Of a DNA stretch of 64,000 bases, positions 43,361 to 54,300 are shown piece by piece. The stretch is from Microbacterium hydrothermale (GTDB taxonomy: Bacteria; Actinomycetota; Actinomycetes; Actinomycetales; Microbacteriaceae). Both the position numbers and the translations under genes were made by a program. Position 1 is the stretch's first letter, and every line of letters starts with the position of its first letter. Location of the stretch: contig NZ_STGM01000006.1 of NCBI RefSeq assembly GCF_004854025.1, positions 124,001-188,000 of the forward strand, written 5' to 3'. The notes beneath the pieces are model-generated. The model worked only from the letters and a program-made list of their open reading frames with translations. It ran no database searches and had not been told where the DNA came from.

Positions 43361-43930
43361 ATGGCCGACCACACCTCTCTGCCGCCCGATCTTCCGGTGC
43401 CGATCGATGACGGGGCGGCCGCGCACCTGCCCGGGCGACGGATGCCGGGGGTGACGCTGCCGACCTCCGACGGCGGCACGGTCGATCTCGGGGCGTTGCC
43501 CGCCGGTCGTACGATCGTCTACCTCTACCCCCTGACGGGGCGTCCCGACGCCGAGCTGCCCGAGGGGTGGGAGGAGATTCCCGGGGCGCGCGGCTGCACC
43601 ACCGAGGCCTGCGACTTCCGCGACCACCACGAGGATCTTCGCCGCGCCGGGGTCTCGGCCGTCTTCGGGCTCTCGAGCCAGAACGTCGACTATCAGCGCG
43701 AGGTGGTTCGGAGGCTGCGTCTGCCCTTCTCGATGATCTCCGACGAGGGGTTCGTCGTGGCCGAGGCGCTGGGGCTGCCGACCTTCGCGGCGGAAGGGCA
43801 CGCGCGCCTGTACGCGCGGCTGACGCTCGTGGTCGACGACGGTGGCATCACTCACGCGTTCTACCCCGTGTTCCCGCCGAACACCCACGCGCAGCAGGTG
43901 CTGCGATGGGTGGGGGAGAACCCGCGGTAG
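43361..43930 (+). CDS. Peroxiredoxin-like (redoxin domain) protein
   Basis: 189-aa thioredoxin-fold protein of the AhpC/TSA-redoxin kind. After MPGVTLPTSDGGTVDLGAL comes TIVYLYPLTGRPDAELPEGWEEIPGARGCTTEACDFRDHH, with the likely peroxidatic Cys in GCTTEAC and a second Cys three residues on. AVFGLSSQNVDYQREVVRRLRLPFSMISDE and LTLVVDDGGITHAFYPVFPP are typical. The ATG at 43361 is chosen because the family begins there; the frame is open back to 43229. The 275 bp before it (43086-43360) contain no other gene I can support. Confidence 0.85.
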   Translation: MADHTSLPPDLPVPIDDGAAAHLPGRRMPGVTLPTSDGGTVDLGALPAGRTIVYLYPLTGRPDAELPEGWEEIPGARGCTTEACDFRDHHEDLRRAGVSAVFGLSSQNVDYQREVVRRLRLPFSMISDEGFVVAEALGLPTFAAEGHARLYARLTLVVDDGGITHAFYPVFPPNTHAQQVLRWVGENPR

Positions 43931-43935
43931 CGGGA

Positions 43936-44289
43936 TCAGCAGGCGGCGAGGAGCGCTTTCGACTTCGTCTCGAGGAACGCCACGAGCGCACCGAGCACGT
44001 TGACCTCGTTGCCGAGGGTGACGAGTTCGACGGCGCTCAGCTCGATCACGTCGTCGCGGGCCTCCATCGTCGCCTTCCAGCTGCCGTCGCCGCCGGCGAT
44101 CGGCTGCAGGTAGGTGATGGTCTTGGCGTTGCTGAGATCCACCACGATGAGGCCGATGTCGGCGTCGGGCTCGGCGTCGTCATCCTGTTCGAGGACACGG
44201 ATGTCGCTCCCGGTCAGGTATCCCAGGGCGCGGAACTCCGCCAACCACGCCTCGAGCAAGGCCATGTCGAGCAACTTGCGAACCGGCAT
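43936..44289 (-). CDS. Conserved hypothetical protein (117 aa)
   Basis: 117-aa acidic soluble protein, no signal or membrane segment. Segments such as ALLEAWLAEFRALGY, IGLIVVDLSNAKTITYLQPIAGGDGSW and VIELSAVELVTLGNEVNVLGALVAFLE suggest a small alpha/beta domain. I do not recognise the family. GAGGTG precedes the ATG. It converges on the peroxiredoxin gene with 5 bp between the stops. Confidence 0.65.
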   Translation of the reverse strand: MPVRKLLDMALLEAWLAEFRALGYLTGSDIRVLEQDDDAEPDADIGLIVVDLSNAKTITYLQPIAGGDGSWKATMEARDDVIELSAVELVTLGNEVNVLGALVAFLETKSKALLAAC

Positions 44290-44320
44290 CCGTCACCTCG
44301 ATCCATGCGCATGAATGTCA

Positions 44321-44347
44321 TACGCCCCCCACATTATGGGGGGCGTA
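44321..44347 (-). terminator. Perfect 10-bp hairpin after the DUF7882 gene
   Basis: TACGCCCCCC and GGGGGGCGTA with a 7-nt AT-rich loop. It stands 34 bp beyond the DUF7882 stop and 31 bp before the 117-aa gene, so it may end one transcript or control the other. Confidence 0.55.
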
Positions 44348-44381
44348 CGGTGAGGCTTCCGTCGCGGGGTCGCGCGTGGTA

Positions 44382-44753
44382 TCAGGCGGCGCGCACCGGC
44401 CGGCCGGCCGCCGCGCGAACGGGGTGCGCGGGAGTGCGCGAGGCCTCTTCTGCGGCCTCCCAGGTGCGGGTGTCGACGACGAGGCCGGACGCGGCGTTCG
44501 CCTGGTCGGCGAGGGAGCGGAGGTAGTCGCCGACGAGCTGCTCGGGCTCGGGCGACTCGAAGACGAAGCGCAGAGGGATGGCCGGCTGGAGCCAGATGGT
44601 GGAGCGGCCGGTCTCATCCGCCGTGCCGGTCCAGGTGAGCGTGAAGGATTCTCCACGGCGCAACTTCGTCGACGCGATCACCTTGATGTATCCCATCAGG
44701 CGGTCGGGAAGGGAGATGGGGGCGGTGTCGGAACCGTAGAACAGCGTGGCCAT
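44382..44753 (-). CDS. DUF7882-family protein
   Basis: 123-aa protein with the pattern frequent in Microbacteriaceae: MATLFYGSDTAPISLPDRL, IKVIASTKLRRGESFTLTW, RSTIWLQPAIPLRFVFES, EQLVGDYLRSLADQANAASGL and a basic Ala/Pro tail. Databases sometimes label this family ATP-dependent DNA ligase, which the length and lack of a KxDG motif do not support. GAAGGAGA precedes the ATG. Divergent to the MarR gene and probably controlled by it. Confidence 0.75.
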   Translation of the reverse strand: MATLFYGSDTAPISLPDRLMGYIKVIASTKLRRGESFTLTWTGTADETGRSTIWLQPAIPLRFVFESPEPEQLVGDYLRSLADQANAASGLVVDTRTWEAAEEASRTPAHPVRAAAGRPVRAA

Positions 44754-44822
44754 GATGATCTCCTTCGTCGATTGGTCGGGCTGAGTTGATTTCTAAGGTA
44801 ACACGTATTTCACTCAGTTAAT

Positions 44823-44860
44823 TATCTTCGCGAGATACTCAGGTTTCTCACTAGAGTGAG
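44823..44860. promoter_or_regulatory. Candidate MarR operators
   Basis: TATCT-N5-AGATA at 44823-44837 and the perfect dyad CTCACTAGAGTGAG at 44847-44860 lie in an AT-rich divergent region between the DUF7882 and MarR genes. A TTTCACTCAG sequence nearby resembles half of the second site. Confidence 0.55.
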
Positions 44861-44901
44861 GATCAGCGACCGGCCGGGTCGCGTCGAGAGGGGGTTCCGT
44901 C

Positions 44902-45330
44902 GTGTCTCTCCCCTCCGCTCTGCTCGCGGCGCTGGACGACTACGTCGCAGCCCGCGACGAGGCCATCGCCCGTGCCCGGAACGAACTCAACGTGAGCGAG
45001 CTCGAGGCCTCGGCACTGTCGTGCATCGCCGACGAACCCGGCATCCGCCCCTCCAACCTGCGCGGTCACCTCGGGGTGACGGCGGCCGGGGTCACGACCC
45101 TGGTGGACCGTCTCATCGGTCGCGGCCTGCTGCGGCGCGAACTCGACGCCGAGGATCGCCGCGTCAATCACATCTACCTCGAGATCGATCTGGATGCCGA
45201 GCCGTGGGTCGCTCTGCGCCGGTTCCCCCGCGAGGTCGAAGAGGCCGTCCGCGAAGAGCCAGCGGAGGTCGCGGCGGCCGCGGCCGAGATGCTGTCGCGC
45301 GTCACCGCGCGCGTGCGCGCTCGCGGCTGA
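44902..45330 (+). CDS. MarR-family transcriptional regulator
   Basis: 142-aa winged-helix regulator: LNVSELEASALSCIADEPGIRPSNLRGHLGVTAAGVTTLVDRLIGRGLLRRELDAEDRRVNHIYLEI is the DNA-binding core, with the wing at EDRRVN. N- and C-terminal helices would form the dimer. It starts with GTG. Its 3' end overlaps the convergent aztA gene by 29 bp. The most likely target is the divergent DUF7882 gene and itself. Confidence 0.88.
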   Translation: MSLPSALLAALDDYVAARDEAIARARNELNVSELEASALSCIADEPGIRPSNLRGHLGVTAAGVTTLVDRLIGRGLLRRELDAEDRRVNHIYLEIDLDAEPWVALRRFPREVEEAVREEPAEVAAAAAEMLSRVTARVRARG

Positions 45331-45991
45331 CGCGCGCCTCCCCGTCGCCGACGACGCGGCCGTCCGCGAGGGCGACGACGCGATCGGCGGTCGCGATCAG
45401 CCGCTCGTCGTGACTCACGCACACCACCGTCGCGCCGCGGCGGAGCTCGTCCGCGATCGCCGCGCGATTCAGTGCGGCGCTCGCGGCGTCGAGACCCGTG
45501 GTCGGTTCGTCGAGCAGCAGGATGTCGGCCCGGCGGGCGAGCCCCTGCGCGAGCAGGGCCCGCTGTCGCTGCCCTCCCGACAGGATGCCGAAGGGGCGCC
45601 GGGCGAGAGCGGCGATGTCGAGGCGGCGCAGGGCCTCGTCGACGGCGGCATGATCGGTGCGGCCCATCGGGCGGAACGGGCCCGTGCGGCCCCAGGTGCC
45701 GACCGAGACGACGTCGCGAACGGTCAGGGGGAGGTGCTCGCCCACCGCCGCGCGCTGGGGGACGAAGGAGCGCGAGAGGCCGTGGGCGTCGACGTCGCCC
45801 GACGTCGGCGCGCGTGAGCCGGCAAGGGCTTCGAGCAGTGTCGACTTGCCCGCCCCGTTCGCCCCGACGACCACGGTGAGGGCGCCGCGGGGCACGTCGA
45901 GGTCGACGGCGTCCAGGGCCACCGTGCCCGAGAAGGTCACGCGCAGGGCGCGAGCGCGGAGGGCAGGGGTGGGGGCGGGTGACGGGGGCAC
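45302..45991 (-). CDS. aztA: Zinc ABC transporter ATPase AztA
   Basis: 229-aa metal-transport ATPase. Walker A VVVGANGAGKSTLLEAL (about residue 38), Q-loop SRSFVPQRAAVGEHLPLTVRD, signature GILSGGQRQRALLAQGL, Walker B DILLLDEPTTGLD, and H-loop CVSHDERLI. A GTG at 46000 overlaps TATAGT, which is a -10 box 7 nt before the GTG at 45991; 45991 is therefore preferred (leaderless). Divergent to aztB around the Zur-type box, so both are repressed when zinc is plentiful. Confidence 0.9.
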   Translation of the reverse strand: MPPSPAPTPALRARALRVTFSGTVALDAVDLDVPRGALTVVVGANGAGKSTLLEALAGSRAPTSGDVDAHGLSRSFVPQRAAVGEHLPLTVRDVVSVGTWGRTGPFRPMGRTDHAAVDEALRRLDIAALARRPFGILSGGQRQRALLAQGLARRADILLLDEPTTGLDAASAALNRAAIADELRRGATVVCVSHDERLIATADRVVALADGRVVGDGEARVSRERARAR

Positions 45992-46010
45992 GGCATCCAC
46001 TATACGAGTT

Positions 46011-46025
46011 TGAGAATCGTTCTCA
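46011..46025. promoter_or_regulatory. Zur-type operator
   Basis: TGAGAATCGTTCTCA, a 7-1-7 dyad with one imperfect pair at the centre, close to the actinobacterial Zur consensus. It lies between the -10 boxes of aztA (46004-45999, minus) and aztB (TACGGT at 46034, plus). Confidence 0.85.
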
Positions 46026-46047
46026 CTTAACGCTACGGTCGATCACC

Positions 46048-46902
46048 GTGTCCTGGCTCCTCGATCCGTTCTCGCTCGACTTCGTGCAGCGCGCCCTCTG
46101 GGGCGGCGTCCTCGTCGCGGTGCTGTGCGCCGTCGCGGGGACCTGGGTGATCGTGCGGGGCATGGCCTTCCTCGGTGAGGCCCTGGCGCACGGGATGCTG
46201 CCCGGCGTCGCACTCGCCACCGTCGCGGGCCTGCCCGTGCTCCTCGGCGCCGCCGCGAGCGCCGTCGTGATGAGCCTGGGCATCGGCGTGCTCCAGCGGC
46301 GCGCGAAGCTGTCGTACGACACGAGCATCGGACTGCTGTTCGTCGGCATGCTCGCGCTCGGCGTGATCGTGATCTCGCACGCGGGGAGCTTCGCGACGGA
46401 TGCCACGGCGATCCTGTTCGGCGACATCCTCGCGGTCGGCGCCGACGACCTCGTCGTGCTCGCGATCGCCGCGGCGATCGGCGTCGTCGCCGCGACGCTG
46501 GCGCACCGCGCGCTCGTGGCCGCCGCCGTCGACGAACGCGTCGCGACGGTGCTCGGATTGAAACCCCGTCTCGCGCAGACCGTGCTGGTGGGCCTGGTCA
46601 CCCTCGCGGTGGTCGCGTCGTATCAGGCCGTCGGTTCCCTGCTGGTGGTGGGGCTGCTCGTGGCCCCCGCCGTGGCGGCCCGGCAGTGGACCGTGCGCAT
46701 CCCCACGACGATGCTGCTCGCCGCGGTCGTGGGGGCCCTGGCTGTGGCCGTGGGGCTTCTCATCTCCTGGCACGCCGCCACCGCAGCCGGAGCCACCATC
46801 GCCGCCACCGCGATCGCCGCGGCCGGGCTGTCGTGGGCGCTGCGGGCCTCATCCGACGCCCTCCGCCGGCGCGCGGCATCCCCCGTTCCCCTTCCCGTCT
46901 GA
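46048..46902 (+). CDS. aztB: Zinc ABC transporter permease AztB
   Basis: 284-aa ABC-3-family membrane subunit with eight or nine helices. Family marks: RALWGGVLVAVLCAVAGTWVIVRGMAFLGEALAHGMLPGVA, YDTSIGLLFVGMLALGVIVIS, ILFGDILAVGADDL and SYQAVGSLLVVGLLVAPAVAARQWT. The GTG start is 8 nt behind TACGGT, which lies beside the Zur box. With AztA and AztC it imports zinc. Confidence 0.92.
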   Translation: MSWLLDPFSLDFVQRALWGGVLVAVLCAVAGTWVIVRGMAFLGEALAHGMLPGVALATVAGLPVLLGAAASAVVMSLGIGVLQRRAKLSYDTSIGLLFVGMLALGVIVISHAGSFATDATAILFGDILAVGADDLVVLAIAAAIGVVAATLAHRALVAAAVDERVATVLGLKPRLAQTVLVGLVTLAVVASYQAVGSLLVVGLLVAPAVAARQWTVRIPTTMLLAAVVGALAVAVGLLISWHAATAAGATIAATAIAAAGLSWALRASSDALRRRAASPVPLPV

Positions 46903-46915
46903 CCCGAAAGCCCCC

Positions 46916-49053
<2,138 letters not shown>

Positions 49054-49085
49054 GCGTCGGCCACCACCTGAGAAAGAGAAATCAC

Positions 49086-50288
49086 ATGCGCAGTTCTTCC
49101 TTCCGCCGTGCGGGCCTGCTCGCGCTCGCGGTCGGCGCCACCGTCGGGCTCTCGGCCTGTGCGGGCGGCGCCGGTTCGGCCGCCCCCGCCTCGAGCGCCC
49201 CGGCCTCCGGCGAGGCGGCGACCCGGGTCGCCCTGTCGTACCCGGGCGGCATCGTCGTGCTCGACGGCGACACCCTCGAGACGCTCGCCGACGTCTCGAG
49301 CGAGGAGTTCACCCGCCTCAATTCGGCGGGCGACGGCCGCCACATCATGGTCACCACGAGCGCCGGCTTCCAGGTTCTGGACGCCGGGACCGCGGGCGAC
49401 GAGCCCGCGCTCACCGACCTGGTCTTCGCGGCATCCAAGCCCGGCCACGTCGTGACGCACGGGGGCAAGACGGTCCTCTACGCCGACGGCACGAGCGACT
49501 CCACGATCTTTGACAGCGACGCCCTCCTGGCATCCACCGATTCGCTCCCCGCGGTCGAGACCGTCCCGGGCGTCGAGGCGCACCACGGCGTCTCGATCGT
49601 CCTCGAGGACGGCACCTTCCTCACCACGGTCGGAAACGCCGACGGCCGCAATGGGGCCGTGGCGAAGGATGCCGCGGGCGCGACGATCGCCGAGACCGCC
49701 GAATGCCCCGGCATCCACGGTGAGGGCACCGCGAAGGACGAGGTCGTCGTGTTCGGCTGCGAGAACGGCGCGCTCGTGTACGCCGACGGCGCCTTCACGA
49801 AGCTCACCGCCCCCGATCAGCCGTACGGACGCATGGGCAACGCCTACGTCAGCGACAGCAGCGCCGTCGTCGTGGGCGATTACAAGGACGACCGGGATGC
49901 CGAGGGCTACCTGCTCCACCGCGTCGCGCTGATCGACACCGCGGCGAAGAGCCAGCGCGTCGTCGACATGCCCGCCGGCGCGGAGTACACCTTCCGCGAC
50001 GTCGCGCGCGGCCCGGGCGACCTGGCCTACGTGCTCGCCTCGGACGGCTCGATCCACGTGCTCGACCCCGTGACGGGTGTCTTCACCGACGCCTTCCCCG
50101 TGATCGACCCGTGGGACGGCCCCGTCGAGTGGCAGGACGCGCACCCCGCGATCAAGGTCTCGGGCGACATCGCCTACGTCACCGAGCCCGCGAAGAACGC
50201 CGTGCACGCGGTCGACCTCACCACGGGCGAGGTCACGACGAGCGCGACGCTCGACGAGACGCCGAACGAGATCGCGCTGACGAAGTAA
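49086..50288 (+). CDS. aztD: Zinc metallochaperone AztD
   Basis: 400-aa lipoprotein (signal FRRAGLLALAVGATVGLSAC) with a seven-bladed-type propeller: ALSYPGGIVVLDGDTLETL, NSAGDGRHIMVTTSAGFQVLDAG, SKPGHVVTHGGKTVLYADG, VPGVEAHHGVSIVLEDGTFLTTVG, ECPGIHGEGTAKDEVVVFGCENGALVYADG, RDVARGPGDLAYVLASDGSIHVLDP. His residues in KPGHVVTHGG, EAHHG and PGIHGEG fit zinc binding. GAGAAAGAG precedes the ATG. The gene is last in the zinc operon, 32 bp after aztC. Confidence 0.85.
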   Translation: MRSSSFRRAGLLALAVGATVGLSACAGGAGSAAPASSAPASGEAATRVALSYPGGIVVLDGDTLETLADVSSEEFTRLNSAGDGRHIMVTTSAGFQVLDAGTAGDEPALTDLVFAASKPGHVVTHGGKTVLYADGTSDSTIFDSDALLASTDSLPAVETVPGVEAHHGVSIVLEDGTFLTTVGNADGRNGAVAKDAAGATIAETAECPGIHGEGTAKDEVVVFGCENGALVYADGAFTKLTAPDQPYGRMGNAYVSDSSAVVVGDYKDDRDAEGYLLHRVALIDTAAKSQRVVDMPAGAEYTFRDVARGPGDLAYVLASDGSIHVLDPVTGVFTDAFPVIDPWDGPVEWQDAHPAIKVSGDIAYVTEPAKNAVHAVDLTTGEVTTSATLDETPNEIALTK

Positions 50289-50294
50289 GAGGAG

Positions 50295-50362
50295 GCGTCG
50301 CTCCCCTCGCCCCCGATCGGGACCCTCTCGGATCACGAGCGGGACCGCGGGGGGAGCGGCGC
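50295..50362. terminator. Bidirectional terminator between aztD and the LysR gene
   Basis: GCGTCGCTCCCCTCGC (50295) pairs with GCGGGGGGAGCGGCGC (50347) over 16 bp with two G-T wobbles, loop 36 nt. Confidence 0.55.
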
Positions 50363-50363
50363 T

Positions 50364-51251
50364 TCACCGGCCGCCCCGGTCGTACGCCACCTGCAGTGCC
50401 CCGCGCACCGCGCGGACGCCGGGGCGGTCGGCCGTTCCGCGGCGCACCGCCGTGAACACCTCGCGGCGCGGCTCTCCCGGCAGGCCCACGAGCCGCACGG
50501 GCGGCGTCTCGCCGGCGAAGACCAGGTCGGGGATCAGGCCGACGGCATGACCGGATGCCACGAGTCGCACGTGCGCGGTGAGATCGGCCATCTCGAACCG
50601 CACGTAGGGCTCGAATCCGGCCGCCCGGCACTGCTGCGTCGCCCACTGCCGGGCGGCGGTGCCGACGGGCTCCATCACCCACGCGCGGTCGCGGAGGTCG
50701 TCGAGCCGTGCCGCGCCATCCCCGGGCGCGACGGCGAGGCGGATGGCATCCCGGCCCAGGAGTCCCCGCTCGAGGCCCTCGCGGTGTTCGCGCGTGTGGC
50801 CGGGGTACTGCTCGGCGACGGCGAGGTCGAAGCCGCGGGCGGCGACCTCGAACAGCCCCTCCTCAGGGGCGAGCTCGGCGACCTCGACGCGCAACTGCGG
50901 TTCGCTCGCGGCGAGGGCGTCGAGCGCGCGGGGGAGCAGACCGTGCGCCGCGGACTGCATCACGGCCAGACGCACGGGGGCGAGGGACGGGCGCATGCGC
51001 TCGAGCTCGGCGCGCGCGGCCTCGTCGGCGGCGAGCATGCGGGCCGCGTGCGCGGCGAGGGCGGCGCCCTGCGCCGTCAGACGCACGCGGCGCCCGTCGG
51101 GCTCGAGCAGGGCCACCCCGGCCTCCTTCTCGAGCAGGGCGAGCTGCTGCGAGATCGTCGAAGGGCTGTAGGAGAGGGCATCGGCGACGGCGGCGAGCGT
51201 GCCGCGCACGCTCAGCTCGTGCAGCAGGCGCAGGCGGCGCAGATCGAACAC
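50364..51251 (-). CDS. LysR-family transcriptional regulator
   Basis: 295-aa regulator: helix-turn-helix at residues 1-60 (LRRLRLLHELSVRGTLAAVADALSYSPSTISQQLALLEKEAGVALLE) and a two-lobed effector domain (VRLAVMQSAAHGLLPRALDAL, FDLAVAEQYPG, VRLVASGHAVGLIPDLVF). It starts with GTG. It is divergent to putA with about 100 bp between, so control of proline use is likely. Confidence 0.9.
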   Translation of the reverse strand: MFDLRRLRLLHELSVRGTLAAVADALSYSPSTISQQLALLEKEAGVALLEPDGRRVRLTAQGAALAAHAARMLAADEAARAELERMRPSLAPVRLAVMQSAAHGLLPRALDALAASEPQLRVEVAELAPEEGLFEVAARGFDLAVAEQYPGHTREHREGLERGLLGRDAIRLAVAPGDGAARLDDLRDRAWVMEPVGTAARQWATQQCRAAGFEPYVRFEMADLTAHVRLVASGHAVGLIPDLVFAGETPPVRLVGLPGEPRREVFTAVRRGTADRPGVRAVRGALQVAYDRGGR

Positions 51252-51269
51252 GGCATCCCTTCGGCTCTA

Positions 51270-51334
51270 TCGAACAGTATGCGTCAGGAATCATCGCTTT
51301 TCTCGAACGAATGCGCGCCTCATGCTGAGAGCAT
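51270..51334. promoter_or_regulatory. Candidate LysR sites upstream of putA
   Basis: TCGAACAGTATGCG at 51270 and TCGAACGAATGCG at 51303 form a direct repeat about 33 bp apart; a small dyad ATGCT-GAG-AGCAT lies at 51322-51334. Confidence 0.4.
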
Positions 51335-51350
51335 CCGAGGAAGGATCGCC

Positions 51351-54300
51351 ATGTCGCTCACCGATGTCCCCGACACCACGTCCGGCCCCACCCCCGCTCC
51401 GCGACCTGCTCACGGGCTCGTGTCGCCCCACGAGCTCGCCGACGAGGCGATCGCCCTCGTGCGCCGCTGGCTCGCCGAGAGCCGCGACGAGCCGGTCGAC
51501 GCCGCCGCCGAGCGCCTGGCCGGCGTGCTGCGCGATCCGCACGGCCTCGACTTCACGGTCGGCTTCGTCGACGGCGTCGTGCGACCCGAAGACGTGCGCG
51601 TCGCCGCGCGCAACCTCGCCGCGCTGACCCCGCTCATCCCGGGGTTCCTGCCGCTGCACCTCAAGGCCGCGATCCGCCTGGGCGCGTTCGCCGCCCCGAT
51701 CCTGCCGCAGGTCGTGGTCCCCGCCGCCCGCACCGCCCTGCGCTCGATGGTGCGCCACCTCATCGTCGACGCCACCGACGGCAAGCTCGGCGGGGCCATC
51801 GCCTCGATCCGCGGCCGGGGAGACGGCATCCGCCTCAACGTCAACCTGCTCGGCGAGGCGATCCTCGGCAAGAAGGAAGCCGCGCGACGCCTGGCCGGCA
51901 CCCGCAAGCTGCTCGCCCGCGACGACGTCGACTACGTCTCGATCAAGGTCTCGTCGACCGTCGCCCCGCACACCCCGTGGGCCTTCGACGCCGCCGTCGA
52001 CGACGCCGTCGCCGCGCTCCGTCCCCTGTACCGGGTCGCGAAGGAGACGGGGACGTTCCTGAACCTCGACATGGAGGAGTTCAAGGACCTCGACCTCACC
52101 CTCGCCGTGTTCGAGACGCTGCTGTCGGAGCCGGAGTTCCACGGCGTCGAGGCGGGGATCGTCCTGCAGGCGTACCTGCCCGATGCGCTCGCCGCGATGA
52201 TCCGCCTGCAGGAGTGGACGGCCGCGCGGGTGGCATCCGGGGGCGCGCCCATCAAGGTGCGCGTCGTCAAGGGCGCGAACCTGCCGATGGAGCGCGTGGA
52301 TGCCGACGTGCACGACTGGCCGCTGGCCACCTGGCCGTCGAAGCAGGCGACCGACGCGTCGTACAAGGCCGTGCTCGACTACGCCCTGCGCCCCGAGCAC
52401 ATGAAGAACGTGCGGATCGGCGTCGCCGGACACAACCTCTTCGACGTCGCCCTCGCCTGGCTCCTCGCCGAGCGCCGCGGGGTCACCGGCGGCATCGACG
52501 TCGAGATGCTCCTCGGCATGGCCACCGCGCAGCAGGCCGTCGTGCGGCGCACGGTCGGCTCGATCCTGCTTTACACGCCCGTCGTGCACCCGCAGGAGTT
52601 CGACGTCGCGATCGCCTACCTCATCCGCCGTCTCGAAGAGGGCGCGTCGAGCGAGAACTTCATGTCGGCCGTGTTCGACCTCGACACCCACGCGGCCCTG
52701 TTCGCCCGCGAGCGCGACCGCTTCCTGGCATCCCTCGCCGACATGCCCGAGGGGGTGCCCGCGTCGCACCGCGTGCAGGACCGCACGGCTCCCGCGGCTC
52801 CCGCGCCGACGCACGGCTTCCGCAACACCCCCGACTCCGACCCGGCGATCGCCGCGAACCGCGACTGGTCGCGCGCGATCATCGCCGGCATGCCGGAGTC
52901 GACCCTGGGCCGCGACATCATCGCCGCCCACACGGTCACCGACGAAGCCGCGCTGAACGCGCTGATCCAGGATGCCGCGGACGCCGCCGCCGCGTGGCGC
53001 GCGCTCGGGGCCGCCGGTCGCGCCGAGATCCTGCACCGCGCCGGGGACGCGCTCGAGAAGCGCCGCGCCGACCTGCTCGAGGTCATGGGCGCCGAGTGCG
53101 GCAAGGTCATCGAGCAGAGCGACCCCGAGGTGTCGGAGGCGATCGACTTCGCGCACTACTACGCCGAGCAGGCGCGCACGCTCGAGGGCGTCGACGGCGC
53201 GACCTTCACCCCCGTCGGGGTGACCGTGGTGACGCCGCCGTGGAACTTCCCCGTCGCGATCCCCGCGGGCTCCACCCTCGCCGCGCTCGCCGCGGGCTCG
53301 GCCGTCGTCATCAAGCCCGCGGGCCTCGCCGAGCGGTCGGGTGCCGTGATGGTGGAGGCGCTGTGGGAGGCGGGCGTCCCGCGCGAGGTGCTGAAGCTCG
53401 TGCAGGTGTCGGAGAACGACCTCGGGCGCCAGTTGCTCACCCACCCCGCCGTCGAGCGGGTCGTTCTGACCGGCGCGTACGAGACGGCCGAGCTGTTCCG
53501 CTCGTTCCGCCCCGATCTGCCGCTGCTCGCCGAGACGAGCGGCAAGAACGCCGTGATCGTCACGCCCAGCGCCGACCTCGACCTCGCGGCCAAGGACGTC
53601 GCGATGTCGGCGTTCGGACACGCCGGACAGAAGTGCTCCGCGGCATCCCTCGTCGTGCTCGTCGGCTCGGTCGCGCGCTCGCGGCGCTTCCGCGACCAGC
53701 TCGTCGACGCGGTCACCTCCCTCGAGGTCGGGATGCCGTGGGACGAGGCCTCGCGCGTGGGACCCCTCATCGAGCCGGCTCAGGGCAAGCTCCTGCAGGC
53801 GCTCACGACCCTCGAGCCCGGCCAGCGCTGGGTGGTCGAGCCGCAGAAGCTCGACGACGACGGCTCGCTGTGGCGTCCCGGCATCCGCGAGGGCGTCCAG
53901 CCCGGCAGCGCCTTCCACCGCACCGAGTACTTCGGGCCCGTGCTCGGCATCATGACCGCCGAGACGCTGGAGGAGGCGATCGAGATCGTCAACGCGATCG
54001 AGTACGGCCTCACCTCGGGGCTCCACGCCCTCGACGAGGCCGAGATCCAGCAGTGGCTCTCGCGCATCGAGGCGGGAAACGTCTACGTCAACCGCGGCAC
54101 CACCGGCGCCATCGTGCAGCGTCAGCCCTTCGGTGGCTGGAAGAAGTCGGCGGTCGGCGCGGGCACCAAGGCGGGCGGCCCGCACTACCTCTTCGGGTTC
54201 GGCACGTGGGCGGATGCCGCCTCCACGGCACCCCGCACCCCCGACGCCCTCGCCGCCCCGGCGCTGGCCGCCGTACCCGCCGCCGAGCGCGAGTGGCTCG

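Noticed and set aside
44382..44753. ATP-dependent DNA ligase
   Set aside because: Only 123 aa, no KxDG adenylation motif; belongs to the DUF7882 type that is often mislabelled.
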